Below the pieces are notes generated by a model. That model was given only the letters and a program-made list of their open reading frames with translations. It made no database searches and had not been told where the DNA came from. Positions 8,362-16,979 of a DNA stretch of 64,000 nt are shown here, piece after piece (the stretch's first letter is position 1; each line of letters begins with the position of its first letter). Location: assembly GCA_937125225.1 (NCBI GenBank), contig CAKZLE010000034.1, forward strand, positions 62,001-126,000, read 5' to 3'. A program made the translations under genes and the position numbers. This DNA comes from an uncultured Spirochaetia bacterium (lineage in GTDB: Bacteria; Spirochaetota; Spirochaetia; CAKZLE01).

Positions 8362-8962
8362 AATTACGTACTATCATATGGAGTTTTCCCAGGATCTTCA
8401 TATCCTGAGTGAATATCGGTTGGTATGCAGCATTCTCCGGTTGTAATCGGATCCGATTCTGTTCTCTGTAATATCGTTTGAGAGTAACAGCCTCTTCTGC
8501 GATTCTAGCGACGACGATCTCACCGTTTGAAGCATCCTGCACCTGTCTTATGATCGCAATATCCCCATCATGGATACCTGCTTCGATCATACTGTCGCCC
8601 TGCACATGAAGGGCAAAGAAGGCACCATTGCCAAGGACTGTCTGAGCAAATGGCATGGTCCTTTCAAGATTCTCCTCTGCAAGCAGGGGAATCCCTGCAG
8701 CGACTGAACCGAGTAGCGGTACCTGGATCATCTCTACGCTTGGGCTGTAGGCAGTATCTATGATCTCAAGAGACCTCGACTTATTGGTTCCACTCTTGAT
8801 CATATCCTTTTTCTCAAGAGCTTTGATATGATCGAATGCCGCTTTGACTGATATCCCAAACTCAGAAGCGATCTCTCTGATCGTAGGGGGGTAGGTCATC
8901 TCCATGATGAAACCCTGTATGAATGTCATGACTTCTGCTTGACGTTTGGTTAGTCCTTTCAT
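8354..8962 (-). CDS. lexA: LexA repressor
   Basis: SOS repressor that cleaves itself on contact with RecA filaments. 202 residues: winged helix-turn-helix (PTIREIASEFGISVKAAFDHI, about 26-46), then the S24 peptidase domain. The cleavage site Ala89-Gly90 (SVAAGIP), Ser124 (GDSM) and Lys162 (AVTLKRYY) are all present, so it should be active. A GAGGAAG ribosome site precedes the ATG. The 50-bp gap to HPr contains a short inverted repeat (GATGC, 6-nt loop, GCATC; 8980-8995) but no obvious SOS box, so lexA is probably read mainly from the hprK promoter. Confidence 0.93.
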   Translation of the reverse strand: MKGLTKRQAEVMTFIQGFIMEMTYPPTIREIASEFGISVKAAFDHIKALEKKDMIKSGTNKSRSLEIIDTAYSPSVEMIQVPLLGSVAAGIPLLAEENLERTMPFAQTVLGNGAFFALHVQGDSMIEAGIHDGDIAIIRQVQDASNGEIVVARIAEEAVTLKRYYREQNRIRLQPENAAYQPIFTQDMKILGKLHMIVRNYE

Positions 8963-9012
8963 TTTCTTCCTCGTGTGGTGATGCTTCTACGCATCGGTCC
9001 CTGATTGTCAGA

Positions 9013-9276
9013 TTATTCTTCGAATCTGTTCAGGAACAACTGTTCGATGGCATTAGCTGCCTCGTCCTCGTCATCACCTTCACAGACTATCTTCAATTCA
9101 GTCTTATAACTTGCTCCAAGGGTGATGATTCCCATGATCGATTTACCATTGATTCTCATGGTATCCTTCTCAATGAAGAAATCTGATGCGAACTGGTTCG
9201 CAGTCTTGACGATCAATGCCGCTGGTCGGGCATGGATCCCTGCTCTATGTTTTACTGTTACAATCTTCTCTACCAT
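9013..9276 (-). CDS. HPr family phosphocarrier protein
   Basis: 87 residues with His15 in GIHARPAA, the site phosphorylated by enzyme I, and Ser46 in NGKSIMG, the site phosphorylated by HprK. Both regulatory residues are intact. It begins 4 bp after the end of hprK. No enzyme I or sugar-specific PTS gene is in the window; in several spirochaetes HPr-HprK serves regulation rather than sugar uptake, which is known of related systems and not shown here. Confidence 0.93.
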   Translation of the reverse strand: MVEKIVTVKHRAGIHARPAALIVKTANQFASDFFIEKDTMRINGKSIMGIITLGASYKTELKIVCEGDDEDEAANAIEQLFLNRFEE

Positions 9277-9279
9277 AAA

Positions 9280-10260
9280 TTAAAACGTATCCTCGTTGTT
9301 ATAATATAGATCTCTAGCTGATTCACTCTCTAGCCATTTAAGCACATTCTTATTGAACTCATGAGAAGAGGAGTATCCTAGTTTCTTCAATCGTTCATTC
9401 ATCGCTGCAGTCTCGATGATGATCGGGATGTTCCTTCCCGGTTTTACTGGTATCTCAAGTTTCGGTATGGTCACACCCAGAATATCTGTGGTGAGGTCTC
9501 CCCCGACTCGATCATAGGCCTTGTTGGAATCCCACTCTTCAAGTTGAGCGAAGAGTTGTACCCTTTTCTTGTCTCGTATGGCACGTACTCCAAAGAGGTT
9601 TGCGACATTGACTATTCCAAGACCTCGAATCTCCATGTGGTGTGCAAGGAACTCGTTCTCACCGGTACCGATGAGGATATTACCATTCACACAACTGAGT
9701 TTGACCGTGTCATCACTGATCAGTCGGTGTCCACGTTCGATCAACTCTAAAGCTGTCTCACTCTTTCCTACTCCACTGTCACCAGCGATCAGGACCCCGA
9801 CACCAAAGACCTCTACGAGAACACCGTGGATCGTCTGCTTTGCCGAGAAGATATCATCGAGTGACTGATATAGCCTCAGAGCGAACTCACCAGATTCTAA
9901 GGTGGTCTTAAGAATAGGACATCCTGATTTCTCTGCGATCTGTATGAACTTCTCACTAGGAGTCACATCTTGGCAGAAGATACAGGTTGGTATGGGGAAT
10001 GTGAACATTCTGTTGATCGTATCATAGTTGTTGAGACTCTCAAGCTGCTCAAGATAGGCCTGTTCACCCTTACCAAAGAGTTGGATACTGTTATACGAGA
10101 ACTCTTCAAAGAACCCGCTCATCGTTAACCCCGGACGATTGACTTTAGAGGTCGTCAATATTCGAGATAGTCCAGGTCTTCCCCCGATGCATTTCAGATT
10201 AAGAACGCTTTTCTCTTTCAGATCCAGATCGAGGAGGTCTAAAACTGTGAAATCTTTCAT
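9280..10260 (-). CDS. hprK: HPr kinase/phosphorylase
   Basis: Phosphorylates and dephosphorylates HPr at Ser46 in response to metabolites. 326 residues: N-terminal MurF-like domain, then the P-loop domain with Walker A GDSGVGKSE (about 160-168), the conserved DD of LISDDTVKL, and the HprK signature EIRGLGIVNVANLFG (about 212-226). The gene begins a unit hprK-HPr-lexA-holA. The predicted promoter places the transcript start on the ATG, and there is no Shine-Dalgarno sequence. Confidence 0.95.
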   Translation of the reverse strand: MKDFTVLDLLDLDLKEKSVLNLKCIGGRPGLSRILTTSKVNRPGLTMSGFFEEFSYNSIQLFGKGEQAYLEQLESLNNYDTINRMFTFPIPTCIFCQDVTPSEKFIQIAEKSGCPILKTTLESGEFALRLYQSLDDIFSAKQTIHGVLVEVFGVGVLIAGDSGVGKSETALELIERGHRLISDDTVKLSCVNGNILIGTGENEFLAHHMEIRGLGIVNVANLFGVRAIRDKKRVQLFAQLEEWDSNKAYDRVGGDLTTDILGVTIPKLEIPVKPGRNIPIIIETAAMNERLKKLGYSSSHEFNKNVLKWLESESARDLYYNNEDTF

Positions 10261-10266
10261 GGCTAA

Positions 10267-10295
10267 AGTATATCATGCAAATCTGAAATGTGTAA
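10267..10295 (-). promoter_or_regulatory. extended -10 promoter of hprK, apparently leaderless
   Basis: TATACT (10267-10272) preceded by TG at the extended -10 position, with a weak TTACAC (10290-10295) 17 nt upstream. Six nucleotides lie between the -10 box and the hprK start codon. Confidence 0.5.
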
Positions 10296-10358
10296 ATGAA
10301 TGTTAAGTATATTTTATCTTCGATCTGGCCTCTTTAAGTCAAGGAACCCCATAAACAG

Positions 10359-10396
10359 AAAGGCCACTGCCGTTAGGGCAGTAGCCTTTTCTTTAG
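10359..10396 (-). terminator. rho-independent terminator after hpf
   Basis: AAAGGC and ACTGCC pair with GGCAGT and GCCTTT around a GTTA loop with one mismatch (10359-10389); T-rich sequence lies on both sides. It ends the hpf transcript leftward and isolates hprK from it. Confidence 0.75.
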
Positions 10397-10409
10397 ATTG
10401 CCGGACTAG

Positions 10410-10700
10410 CTAATGTTCTTTAACTTTTCCCTTTTCCTTACGGATCACTCTCTCTAGCTTGTCTACAAAGATCTCGATTGCCTCATACAATTCAAATCCT
10501 GTCTCACTCAAGACCTTGGTCTTGCTCCACTGGAAATGAACTTTTCCTTCGATCTTGTAACCTTTCGGCTCTTTGACCACTAGAATGGATAGGTCAATGA
10601 CGTAATCTTTTGCGAAGTCGATTCTCTCGAGCTTCTTGTTCAAGAACTCATAAGTTGTGTCACTGATGTTGTAATGGATTCCTCGAATGTCTAGATTCAT
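10410..10700 (-). CDS. hpf: ribosome hibernation-promoting factor, short form
   Basis: 96 residues, YfiA/HPF family: MNLDIRGIHYNISDTTYEFLNKKLERI at the N-terminus and the typical beta-strand KIEGKVHFQWSKTKVLSE. The short length indicates HPF without the C-terminal dimerisation domain. It binds the 30S decoding site in stationary phase. AGGAGGT stands 4 nt before the ATG. Position between rpoN and hprK/HPr matches the well-known rpoN-hpf-ptsN/hprK arrangement. Confidence 0.92.
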   Translation of the reverse strand: MNLDIRGIHYNISDTTYEFLNKKLERIDFAKDYVIDLSILVVKEPKGYKIEGKVHFQWSKTKVLSETGFELYEAIEIFVDKLERVIRKEKGKVKEH

Positions 10701-10730
10701 AGCTACCTCCTGAAAGTAGGGTATATATAA

Positions 10731-10759
10731 AAGATAAACCTCTGAGGTACAGATGTCAA
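10731..10759 (-). promoter_or_regulatory. promoter of hpf
   Basis: TTGACA (10754-10759), 17 nt, TATCTT (10731-10736). It gives a leader of about 24 nt containing the strong AGGAGGT site. Confidence 0.6.
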
Positions 10760-10785
10760 AGAAAAGCGATCATTAGTGGTCTTTC

Positions 10786-12168
10786 TTAACTGTTTCTATG
10801 AAATGAGGAGTCGATGTTGAGTTCTTTACGGTATTTGGCCACAGTACGTCTCGCAACAGAGATTTCCCTCTCTTTGAGTAGATCTGAGATCTTCTGATCA
10901 GAGAGCTTCTTCTTTCCGGTATACCCTTCGATGATCTCCCGGATCACCTCTTTGACTCCGATCTTTGAGATACTCTTGCCGTCATCACTCTTTCCTGCCA
11001 CTGCATTGGTAAAGAAGTACTTGATGGGGAATATCCCGAAATCTGTCTGGATATACTTCGCATTGGAGATCCTCGATATCGTGGTCTCATGTACGGAGAC
11101 CTCCTCTGCAATATCTTTCAAGGTGAGAGGTCTCAGATATTTAGGACCCTGAATGAAGAAGTCGAACTGGAATTTGATCAGTGCCGCTCCCACTTTATGG
11201 AGAGTGGCATTTCTCATCTGTATACTGTTGATCAGCCAATTAGCATCTTTGAGAGCCTTCTGAACATACTTTTCTGTCTCCTTGGAGGCTGAAGCGACAT
11301 CATCCTCGAGAATGTGTTCGAACTCGGCATCGATGCTAAGGCTCGGGATCTGGTCGGTATTGAGTCTCATGGTGAGTTTCTCTTCGATTCTGGTGATCAC
11401 AAGATCCGGGATCACATATTGGGTCTCTAGATGAGAGAAGAGTGATCCGGGAAAGGGATTGAGCGTCTTGATGAAAGAGATAGCCTCTTCGACCTCGTCT
11501 ATGGAGGTTTGGAGTTCCTTGGCGATCAGATCGAGTTTCCCGCGTTTCACTGATTCAAGATATTCTTTGATGATCTGTTCGCTCAATTCATGGGTCGAGT
11601 CATCGAGTTCACATTGTAAGATCAAAGATTCGGTAAAATCTTTGACGCAGATACCTGGAGGATCGAATCTCTGGATGATATTGATCATAGTCCGAGCTGT
11701 ACTCTCATCAGTCCCTTCTGGCAGGAGGGAGTAGGGATCCACTTGATGAAACCCATTGGAATCGAGATTAGATATGATCAATTCTCCAATCGCTATGCGT
11801 TCTTCAGTCAATGGGAATAGTCTGAGTTGATCAAGCAGGTGTTGTTGCAGGGATTCAGTCCTGTAGAGAGCCCCCTCCATAAACTGCTGTTTTGCATTGT
11901 TATCGATATGGCTGGCTTTTCTCACATACCCTGGATCAGAACTGTTCTCAAAGAAATCATACTCATTCGTCTGCGTAGCCTTATTGTATCGATCATAGGA
12001 GATGTCTGTAGAACTCGAGAGGTCTAAGGCTGGGTTCTTCTCTATCTCATCACGAATCTTGGCCTGCAGATCGAGGATCGGCATCGCCAACAGTTCGAGT
12101 GACTGATACATCTGTGGGCTGAGTTTGAGTTGTTGTCTCTGTGAAAGAATGATACGTTGTGATTGCAT
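10786..12168 (-). CDS. rpoN: RNA polymerase sigma-54 factor
   Basis: 460 residues. The N-terminal activator-interacting Q/L-rich region (SQRQQLKLSPQMYQSLELL) is followed by the core-binding domain (NPFPGSLFS) and the C-terminal DNA-binding domain with HETTISRISNAKYIQT and the RpoN box ARRTVAKYR (about residue 442). It needs an AAA+ activator, none of which is in the window. It is separated from lptB by 61 bp and is probably the last gene of the pyrG-lpt unit, though a TTGACA upstream at about 12214 hints at a separate promoter. Confidence 0.96.
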   Translation of the reverse strand: MQSQRIILSQRQQLKLSPQMYQSLELLAMPILDLQAKIRDEIEKNPALDLSSSTDISYDRYNKATQTNEYDFFENSSDPGYVRKASHIDNNAKQQFMEGALYRTESLQQHLLDQLRLFPLTEERIAIGELIISNLDSNGFHQVDPYSLLPEGTDESTARTMINIIQRFDPPGICVKDFTESLILQCELDDSTHELSEQIIKEYLESVKRGKLDLIAKELQTSIDEVEEAISFIKTLNPFPGSLFSHLETQYVIPDLVITRIEEKLTMRLNTDQIPSLSIDAEFEHILEDDVASASKETEKYVQKALKDANWLINSIQMRNATLHKVGAALIKFQFDFFIQGPKYLRPLTLKDIAEEVSVHETTISRISNAKYIQTDFGIFPIKYFFTNAVAGKSDDGKSISKIGVKEVIREIIEGYTGKKKLSDQKISDLLKEREISVARRTVAKYRKELNIDSSFHRNS

Positions 12169-12229
12169 ACCCTTAACTGAATCTGTTCCTTTTTATAAGT
12201 TCCTGTCAACAGACCCGATCATACCATAA

Positions 12230-12976
12230 TCAGAGACTAAAGTCTTCACCAAAGTAGGACTCTCGAGCGATCTGACTAGCTGCGATCTTCTCTTTAGAAC
12301 CAGATTCGACGATCTCACCCTGTTTTATGATATAGGTACAGTCTGTGATATCTAGTGTGTCTCTGGCATTATGATCTGTTATGAGGACACCTATCCCACG
12401 ATGGGAGAGTACGCGAATGATCGACTTTATCTCCTGTACAGTCTTCGGATCGATCCCAGCGAAGGGTTCATCGAGGAGTAGGAACTTCGGATCGACTGCA
12501 AGGTTCCTGGCAATCTCAGTCCTTCTTCGCTCTCCTCCAGATAATCGGTAGGCCGGTTGTTTTCTCAGTCCCTGGATCCCGAAGCTCTCAAGGAGTTCCT
12601 CTAGGAACTCCTTCTTCTGAGGCTTTGTGAGATCATTACGAGTCTCTAATATACCCCAGATGTTGTTCTCAACACTAAGTTTACTGAAGATAGAGGGCTC
12701 TTGGGAGAGGTAGGAAATACCCATTCGGGCTCTCTGATACATGGGGAGCTTTGTGATGTTCTTGTCATCGAGGAAGATGTCTCCCTGGTTGGGGTGGATG
12801 AATCCTACAATCATATAGAAGATAGTGGTCTTTCCGGCCCCATTGGGACCAAGGAGTCCAACGACCTCTCCTGAGTTCATCGAGAAGGATACATCCTCAA
12901 CAGCGGTCTTCTTACCGTAGTTCTTCTTGAGTCCCTCTACTCGCAGGACCTTTCTCTGTTCAGGTATATTATTCAT
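12230..12976 (-). CDS. lptB: LPS export ABC transporter ATP-binding protein
   Basis: Cytoplasmic ATPase that drives extraction of lipopolysaccharide (or, in spirochaetes lacking it, another glycolipid) to the Lpt bridge. 248 residues: Walker A GPNGAGKTT, signature LSGGERRR, Walker B LLLDEPFAGID, and the H-loop histidine in ITDHNARDT. It overlaps the lptA-like gene by 8 bp. No lptF/G permease is in the window. Confidence 0.95.
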   Translation of the reverse strand: MNNIPEQRKVLRVEGLKKNYGKKTAVEDVSFSMNSGEVVGLLGPNGAGKTTIFYMIVGFIHPNQGDIFLDDKNITKLPMYQRARMGISYLSQEPSIFSKLSVENNIWGILETRNDLTKPQKKEFLEELLESFGIQGLRKQPAYRLSGGERRRTEIARNLAVDPKFLLLDEPFAGIDPKTVQEIKSIIRVLSHRGIGVLITDHNARDTLDITDCTYIIKQGEIVESGSKEKIAASQIARESYFGEDFSL

Positions 12977-13625
12977 TGATAGTCCCTTTGACTCTGCCTT
13001 CGAGTGTTATCTCGTTATTGATCAGGTCCACTGAGATCTGTGAAGCCTCATAGGAACTACCCTTCCAATAGACGATGGAGTTTCCCGTCATCTCAAGACT
13101 CTGTTTGATACTATTATAGATAGCAGAGTCTGTCATACAGATCATAGGTCCATCCTCGGTGTGTTTATAGATTTTCACACTGATCTGTAATAGGGTGATT
13201 CCCGTCTCCTGGGAATTCTCGAGATAGGCAGCTTTCGCTATGATCTCATTGATTCTGTCTTCCATCTCAGCCCACCCATCTATGCGCAGGAGTGAACGTA
13301 CTCTATCATAATAGAGATTCTTGGAATTGACGATGAGTCCTTGATCGGTATCTATGATCTCGATATCACCACTACAGCTGATATAACGGGACTCTTCTCC
13401 GAAGATCTCGATGGAATCTGCCTGTATCCTAGTCGATCCTGTCTCTATCCAGGCATTACCAGAGAGCAATAAGGACTTCTGATCCTCATGCAGACTTGCT
13501 CGAGTGTAATCACTTGAGAAGTTGATCACGCTTTTTTCAGAGGTAGCCTCCTGTGCACCTAGAGGAAGAAGTATGAGAAGAAGGATCAATAGGGTGATTA
13601 TGCTAAGTCGTTTCATATCACTCAT
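12969..13625 (-). CDS. lptA: LptA/OstA-like periplasmic protein
   Basis: 218 residues. A signal peptide (LSIITLLILLLILLPLGAQ, cleavage near residue 26) leads into OstA-type beta-jellyroll sequence (LLLSGNAWIETGSTRIQADSIEIFG). Such proteins form the periplasmic bridge for outer-membrane glycolipid. Overlap with lptB and lptC-like frames by 8 bp each indicates translational coupling. The symbol rests on fold-type pattern and context. Confidence 0.8.
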   Translation of the reverse strand: MSDMKRLSIITLLILLLILLPLGAQEATSEKSVINFSSDYTRASLHEDQKSLLLSGNAWIETGSTRIQADSIEIFGEESRYISCSGDIEIIDTDQGLIVNSKNLYYDRVRSLLRIDGWAEMEDRINEIIAKAAYLENSQETGITLLQISVKIYKHTEDGPMICMTDSAIYNSIKQSLEMTGNSIVYWKGSSYEASQISVDLINNEITLEGRVKGTINE

Positions 13626-14175
13626 ATTGTATTACACCTTCAGTCATTTGAGCAAACTCAATTATACGTTTAGAGAAATCTGCATTGAAACCATAGCCTT
13701 CAACGATTGATCCATCATCATAATGGACGGTGACTAAGAGATCATCAGGACTCTTCAAACTCTGCTGTTCATGATTCCAGTAAAGAGATTCTGTCTCTAT
13801 CGTGAGAGCTTCGGTCTGAGACCTGAGATCGATGTTCCCTTCAAGGATCGTATCATTGGTATTGGTATCGATCGATGCAGAGTCTGCAGTTCCCCCAATG
13901 ATGATCTCCCCTTTCTCATTTACCTGCTCGAAGGTGACTCCAAGAAGGATCACTGAATCCTTCCTGCTGAAGAACTCCGCACGGTCTGCAGTGAAGATAA
14001 GAGGATCCGTTGAACTTCTGTTTATGTGATAGGTCGTTTTCTGTAATATGAAATCGGGGTGCTCGACCTCTTCGACCTCATCGACCTGTTGATAATCAAA
14101 GGTGCATGAGAGACTCAGGAGTAATATGAGTATATAAATGAACATAAGAGCGGCAGATGATGGAGTATGTATCAT
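13618..14175 (-). CDS. lptC: LptC-like lipoprotein
   Basis: 185 residues from the start at 14175. The N-terminus has a membrane stretch ending in a lipobox (FIYILILLLSLSC, Cys about residue 24), unlike the simple anchor of proteobacterial LptC, and then YHINRSS...FTADRAEFFSRKDSVILLG and LILEGNIDLRSQTEAL-like strands of the LptC/OstA fold. An upstream in-frame ATG at 14220 would overlap pyrG and lack the lipoprotein pattern. It is the middle piece of pyrG-lptC-lptA-lptB. Confidence 0.75.
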   Translation of the reverse strand: MIHTPSSAALMFIYILILLLSLSCTFDYQQVDEVEEVEHPDFILQKTTYHINRSSTDPLIFTADRAEFFSRKDSVILLGVTFEQVNEKGEIIIGGTADSASIDTNTNDTILEGNIDLRSQTEALTIETESLYWNHEQQSLKSPDDLLVTVHYDDGSIVEGYGFNADFSKRIIEFAQMTEGVIQYE

Positions 14176-14203
14176 TCTGCCGTCTTTGTCGTTCTTGTTC
14201 CTG

Positions 14204-15817
14204 CTAGTTCTTCTTAGCATGGTCGATGCTTGCTTTGATGAATCCTGCAAACAACGGATGTGGGTCGATCGGTGTGGATTTGAATTCCGGATGGAACTGG
14301 ACTCCAACACCCCAGGGGTGATCCTGCCATTCTACTGACTCGACGAGTTCCCCCTCAGGGGTGAATCCGCTGATCACCAGACCGGCATCTCCTAATGTGT
14401 CACGATACTTGTTGTTGAACTCATATCGATGTCTATGTCTTTCGAAAATGATCTCGTTGTTGTAACAACCTTGGATCTTCGTGCCTTGTCTCAAGTGAGA
14501 CTCACTCTTTCCGAGTCGCATCGTACCACCCATCTCTGTCACATCAAGCTGCTCTTCTAACAGACTGATTACAGGATTGTTGGTCTCTGGTTTGAACTCG
14601 GTGCTGTCTGCATCTGCAAGTCCCAGGACATCACGTGCATACTCGATCACCATGATCTGCATGCCGAGACAGATACCGAAGCAGGGGAGTTTAGCCGTTC
14701 GGCAATACTCTGCTGCTTTGAGCATACCCAAGACTCCACGTGTCCCGAATCCACCGGGGATCAGTACCCCCTCTATTCCACTGAGCTTCTCTGCAAGCTC
14801 TTCGGGAGAGATGTTCTCGAGGGTCTCAGAGTCGATCTTCACCAACTCGACTTTTGCCTTATTAGCGAATCCACCATGTCTAAGTGCCTCATAGATCGAC
14901 TTGTAGGAGTCAGGAAGGTGGATATACTTACCCACGATACCGATCTTTACCGTCTTCTTCGCATTCTTGCAGATATCGACCATCTCAGTCCACTTCCTGA
15001 GATCCGGTTCACCTGCATGCAGTTTCAACTTCTCGACGACGATGTCATCGACACGCTGTTCTCTGTAGACTAATGGAAGTTCATAGATCTCTTTTAGATC
15101 ATAACCTACGATGACTGCATCCTTCTTCACGTTCGTGAAGGAGGAGATCTTGTGGATCATATCGCTCTCGAGCATGACCGGTGCTCTACAGATGAGGATA
15201 TCTGGTTGGATACCGACCTCTCTGAGCTCTTTTACTGAATGCTGTGTTGGTTTCGTCTTGAGCTCTCCACCACCAACCTCGGGAACGAGGGTAAGGTGAA
15301 CGAAGAGTACGTTCTCTGAACCAAGATCGTTGGCCATTTGTCTTGCAGCCTCTAGATAGGGGGTAGACTCGTAGTCACCTACGGTCCCTCCGATCTCTAC
15401 GAGGGTGACATCGACACCAGGTCTCTTACCTACAACAGAGATTCTTCGTTTGATCTCGTCGGTGATATGAGGGATGATCTGAACAGTTCTTCCAAGATAA
15501 CGACCTTCTCGTTCCTTGCTGATGACTGCTTGATAGATCTGACCAGTCGTGATGGAATTCTCTTTTCGAATTGTCGCTCGGGTGAACCTTGCGTAACTTC
15601 CAAGATCGAGGTCTGTCTCTGCTCCGTCATCTGTGACGTAGACCTCTCCATGCTGATAGGGACTCATCGTACCCGCATCTACATTGAGGTAGGGGTCGAT
15701 CTTTATCATTTGTATGGTCAATCCTCTGCTCTCGAGCAGGTTGGCTAAAGAGGTTGCAGTTAACCCCTTTCCAAGACTTGAACATACACCGCCGCTGATA
15801 AATATGTATTTCTTCAT
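14204..15817 (-). CDS. pyrG: CTP synthase
   Basis: Converts UTP to CTP with glutamine and ATP. 537 residues, usual length. The N-terminal synthetase domain begins MKKYIFISGGVCSSLGKG (P-loop), followed by the C-terminal glutamine amidotransferase with Cys in CFGICLGMQ and the His-Glu pair in FHPEF. The frame is open far upstream to 16021, but that part overlaps the small RNA gene and its terminator. The start at 15817 fits both the family and the promoter. The next gene, lptC-like, starts 28 bp on. Confidence 0.97.
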   Translation of the reverse strand: MKKYIFISGGVCSSLGKGLTATSLANLLESRGLTIQMIKIDPYLNVDAGTMSPYQHGEVYVTDDGAETDLDLGSYARFTRATIRKENSITTGQIYQAVISKEREGRYLGRTVQIIPHITDEIKRRISVVGKRPGVDVTLVEIGGTVGDYESTPYLEAARQMANDLGSENVLFVHLTLVPEVGGGELKTKPTQHSVKELREVGIQPDILICRAPVMLESDMIHKISSFTNVKKDAVIVGYDLKEIYELPLVYREQRVDDIVVEKLKLHAGEPDLRKWTEMVDICKNAKKTVKIGIVGKYIHLPDSYKSIYEALRHGGFANKAKVELVKIDSETLENISPEELAEKLSGIEGVLIPGGFGTRGVLGMLKAAEYCRTAKLPCFGICLGMQIMVIEYARDVLGLADADSTEFKPETNNPVISLLEEQLDVTEMGGTMRLGKSESHLRQGTKIQGCYNNEIIFERHRHRYEFNNKYRDTLGDAGLVISGFTPEGELVESVEWQDHPWGVGVQFHPEFKSTPIDPHPLFAGFIKASIDHAKKN

Positions 15818-15825
15818 GTAAGTGA

Positions 15826-15854
15826 AGTATAATGAAAAGCTTTTTATTACGCAA
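15826..15854 (-). promoter_or_regulatory. promoter of pyrG, apparently leaderless
   Basis: TTGCGT (15849-15854), 17 nt, TATACT (15826-15831), then 8 nt to the ATG. No ribosome-binding site and no room for a pyrG-type attenuator leader. Confidence 0.55.
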
Positions 15855-15877
15855 CGTGTATCACTAGGGTTATAGCC

Positions 15878-15919
15878 AAAAGAACAGAGAAAAGGGATCC
15901 CCAAACTGAGGATCCCTTT
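15878..15919 (-). terminator. strong rho-independent terminator
   Basis: A perfect 10-bp stem AAAGGGATCC/GGATCCCTTT (15891-15919) with a 9-nt loop, followed on the minus strand by a T-rich run. It ends the small RNA transcript before the pyrG promoter. Confidence 0.85.
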
Positions 15920-16087
15920 GAAAGTATAGCTAAACATGAATAAGGAGGAAAAAGGATTGAAAGTACACCTCTTGCTAGTAGCATGGTACATGCTATGAAA
16001 CAAACTAGCAGTTATGATCAATTAATTATAAAGCCCTTTCGGGGCGATTCACCTTCTAAAAAAGTGTTTCTCGTTTGATCCTTCCTT
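15878..16087 (-). ncRNA. candidate structured small RNA, about 210 nt
   Basis: A promoter (16094-16122), no convincing reading frame, and a strong terminator define a free-standing transcript. It can fold into a closed structure: the 5' end (16078-16087) pairs in two 5-bp blocks with 15942-15957; 16059-16070 pairs over about 12 bp with 15959-15973; inside lie hairpins GCCC/GGGC (16033-16045) and GCTAGT.../...CTAGC with a nested TAGCATG/CATGCTA (15974-16009). The long closed rod with an open middle is reminiscent of 6S RNA, but I cannot identify its conserved sequence. The 3' strand includes CCUCCUU, able to pair with Shine-Dalgarno sequences. 4.5S RNA, tmRNA and RNase P RNA do not fit. Confidence 0.55.
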
Positions 16088-16093
16088 GATTTG

Positions 16094-16122
16094 AATATAC
16101 ATTCTTCTAGTTTGAAAAGCAA
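16094..16122 (-). promoter_or_regulatory. promoter of the small RNA
   Basis: TTGCTT (16117-16122), 17 nt, TATATT (16094-16099), giving a start near 16087. Confidence 0.65.
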
Positions 16123-16184
16123 GCAAATCTGTAATAATTACAATTAATAAAAAAGTGTAATAATCCCGGTAGGATATAGTTGAA

Positions 16185-16976
16185 TTACAAGTCTATATCG
16201 AGGAGGTCAGCAGCTTCTGTTGAGAAGACCGCTAGGGGAGCTCTCTGCCTGTCATGATACTTCAGGAATCTAGTGACGATCGGGGAGAGACGGTATTTGA
16301 TAGCTCTTGCTGAGGTCGGACAGACTTTGACACAGGCAAAGCAACGAAGACAGACCGACGGATCGATGGAGAAATCTCGGCTAGAGATGGAACTCACCGG
16401 ACAGGCTTTGACACAGAGTCCACATGAGATGCACAACTGATCATCTACCTTTGGGACTTTTGTGAGGATCTTTGCACTATCAGTAGGCATGAGAAGACTC
16501 ATGAGGGCACGTTTTTTTGGGGTGGTCCCTCCAACTAGCTCACATCTTCTCATATCTCTCAGGTCCTGTTCATCTGGTCTTCCAAAAGCCAGTGGTGCTT
16601 TATCTGTAGAGAAGGAGTGGTGTGCCGGTGCTGCGATACTACAGAATGGGGTGAGCCCCATACCTCTAGCGATCTGTTCGAGTTGATACAGAGCAGCACC
16701 GTACTCTACCTGGCCATAACTGACGAGAGTGACTGTCGGGATAGCATCTCCAGATATTGAACGGAATCTCTGTGCTGCGGTCTCTGGTATAGTCCCTTCA
16801 TAGACTGGGGCTCCGAGAACTATGAGATCCCCGGTAAGTTCGACCTTCTGTGTACTCGTGGTCATATCGATCAGAGAGATTTGAGCTTCGGGGTATCTTG
16901 AACAGAAGGCTTCGATATAGCTCTTCGTACCACCGGTCGGGGAGAAGAATACGGCCTGAATATGTCTAGGAGTCAT
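16185..16976 (-). CDS. EFR1-family flavodoxin-ferredoxin fusion
   Basis: 263 residues. An N-terminal flavodoxin-like domain (FFSPTGGTKSYIEAF, FMN phosphate loop; LVSYGQVEYGAALYQL) is joined to a C-terminal two-cluster ferredoxin: CISCGLCVKACP and CLRCFACVKVCP. This is a cytoplasmic electron carrier typical of anaerobes; the partner is unknown. Last gene of the unit that begins with the YmdB-like protein, 3 bp after the phosphoesterase gene. No terminator follows directly. Confidence 0.85.
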   Translation of the reverse strand: MTPRHIQAVFFSPTGGTKSYIEAFCSRYPEAQISLIDMTTSTQKVELTGDLIVLGAPVYEGTIPETAAQRFRSISGDAIPTVTLVSYGQVEYGAALYQLEQIARGMGLTPFCSIAAPAHHSFSTDKAPLAFGRPDEQDLRDMRRCELVGGTTPKKRALMSLLMPTDSAKILTKVPKVDDQLCISCGLCVKACPVSSISSRDFSIDPSVCLRCFACVKVCPTSARAIKYRLSPIVTRFLKYHDRQRAPLAVFSTEAADLLDIDL

Positions 16977-16979
16977 TGA

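Noticed and set aside
5477-8962. SOS boxes before uvrC and lexA
   Set aside because: Both upstream regions were read for palindromes; only a short GATGC/GCATC repeat near lexA was found, which does not look like a LexA site.
14204-16021. pyrG extended to 16021
   Set aside because: The added 68 codons cover a terminator, the small RNA and the pyrG promoter; the canonical N-terminus starts at 15817.
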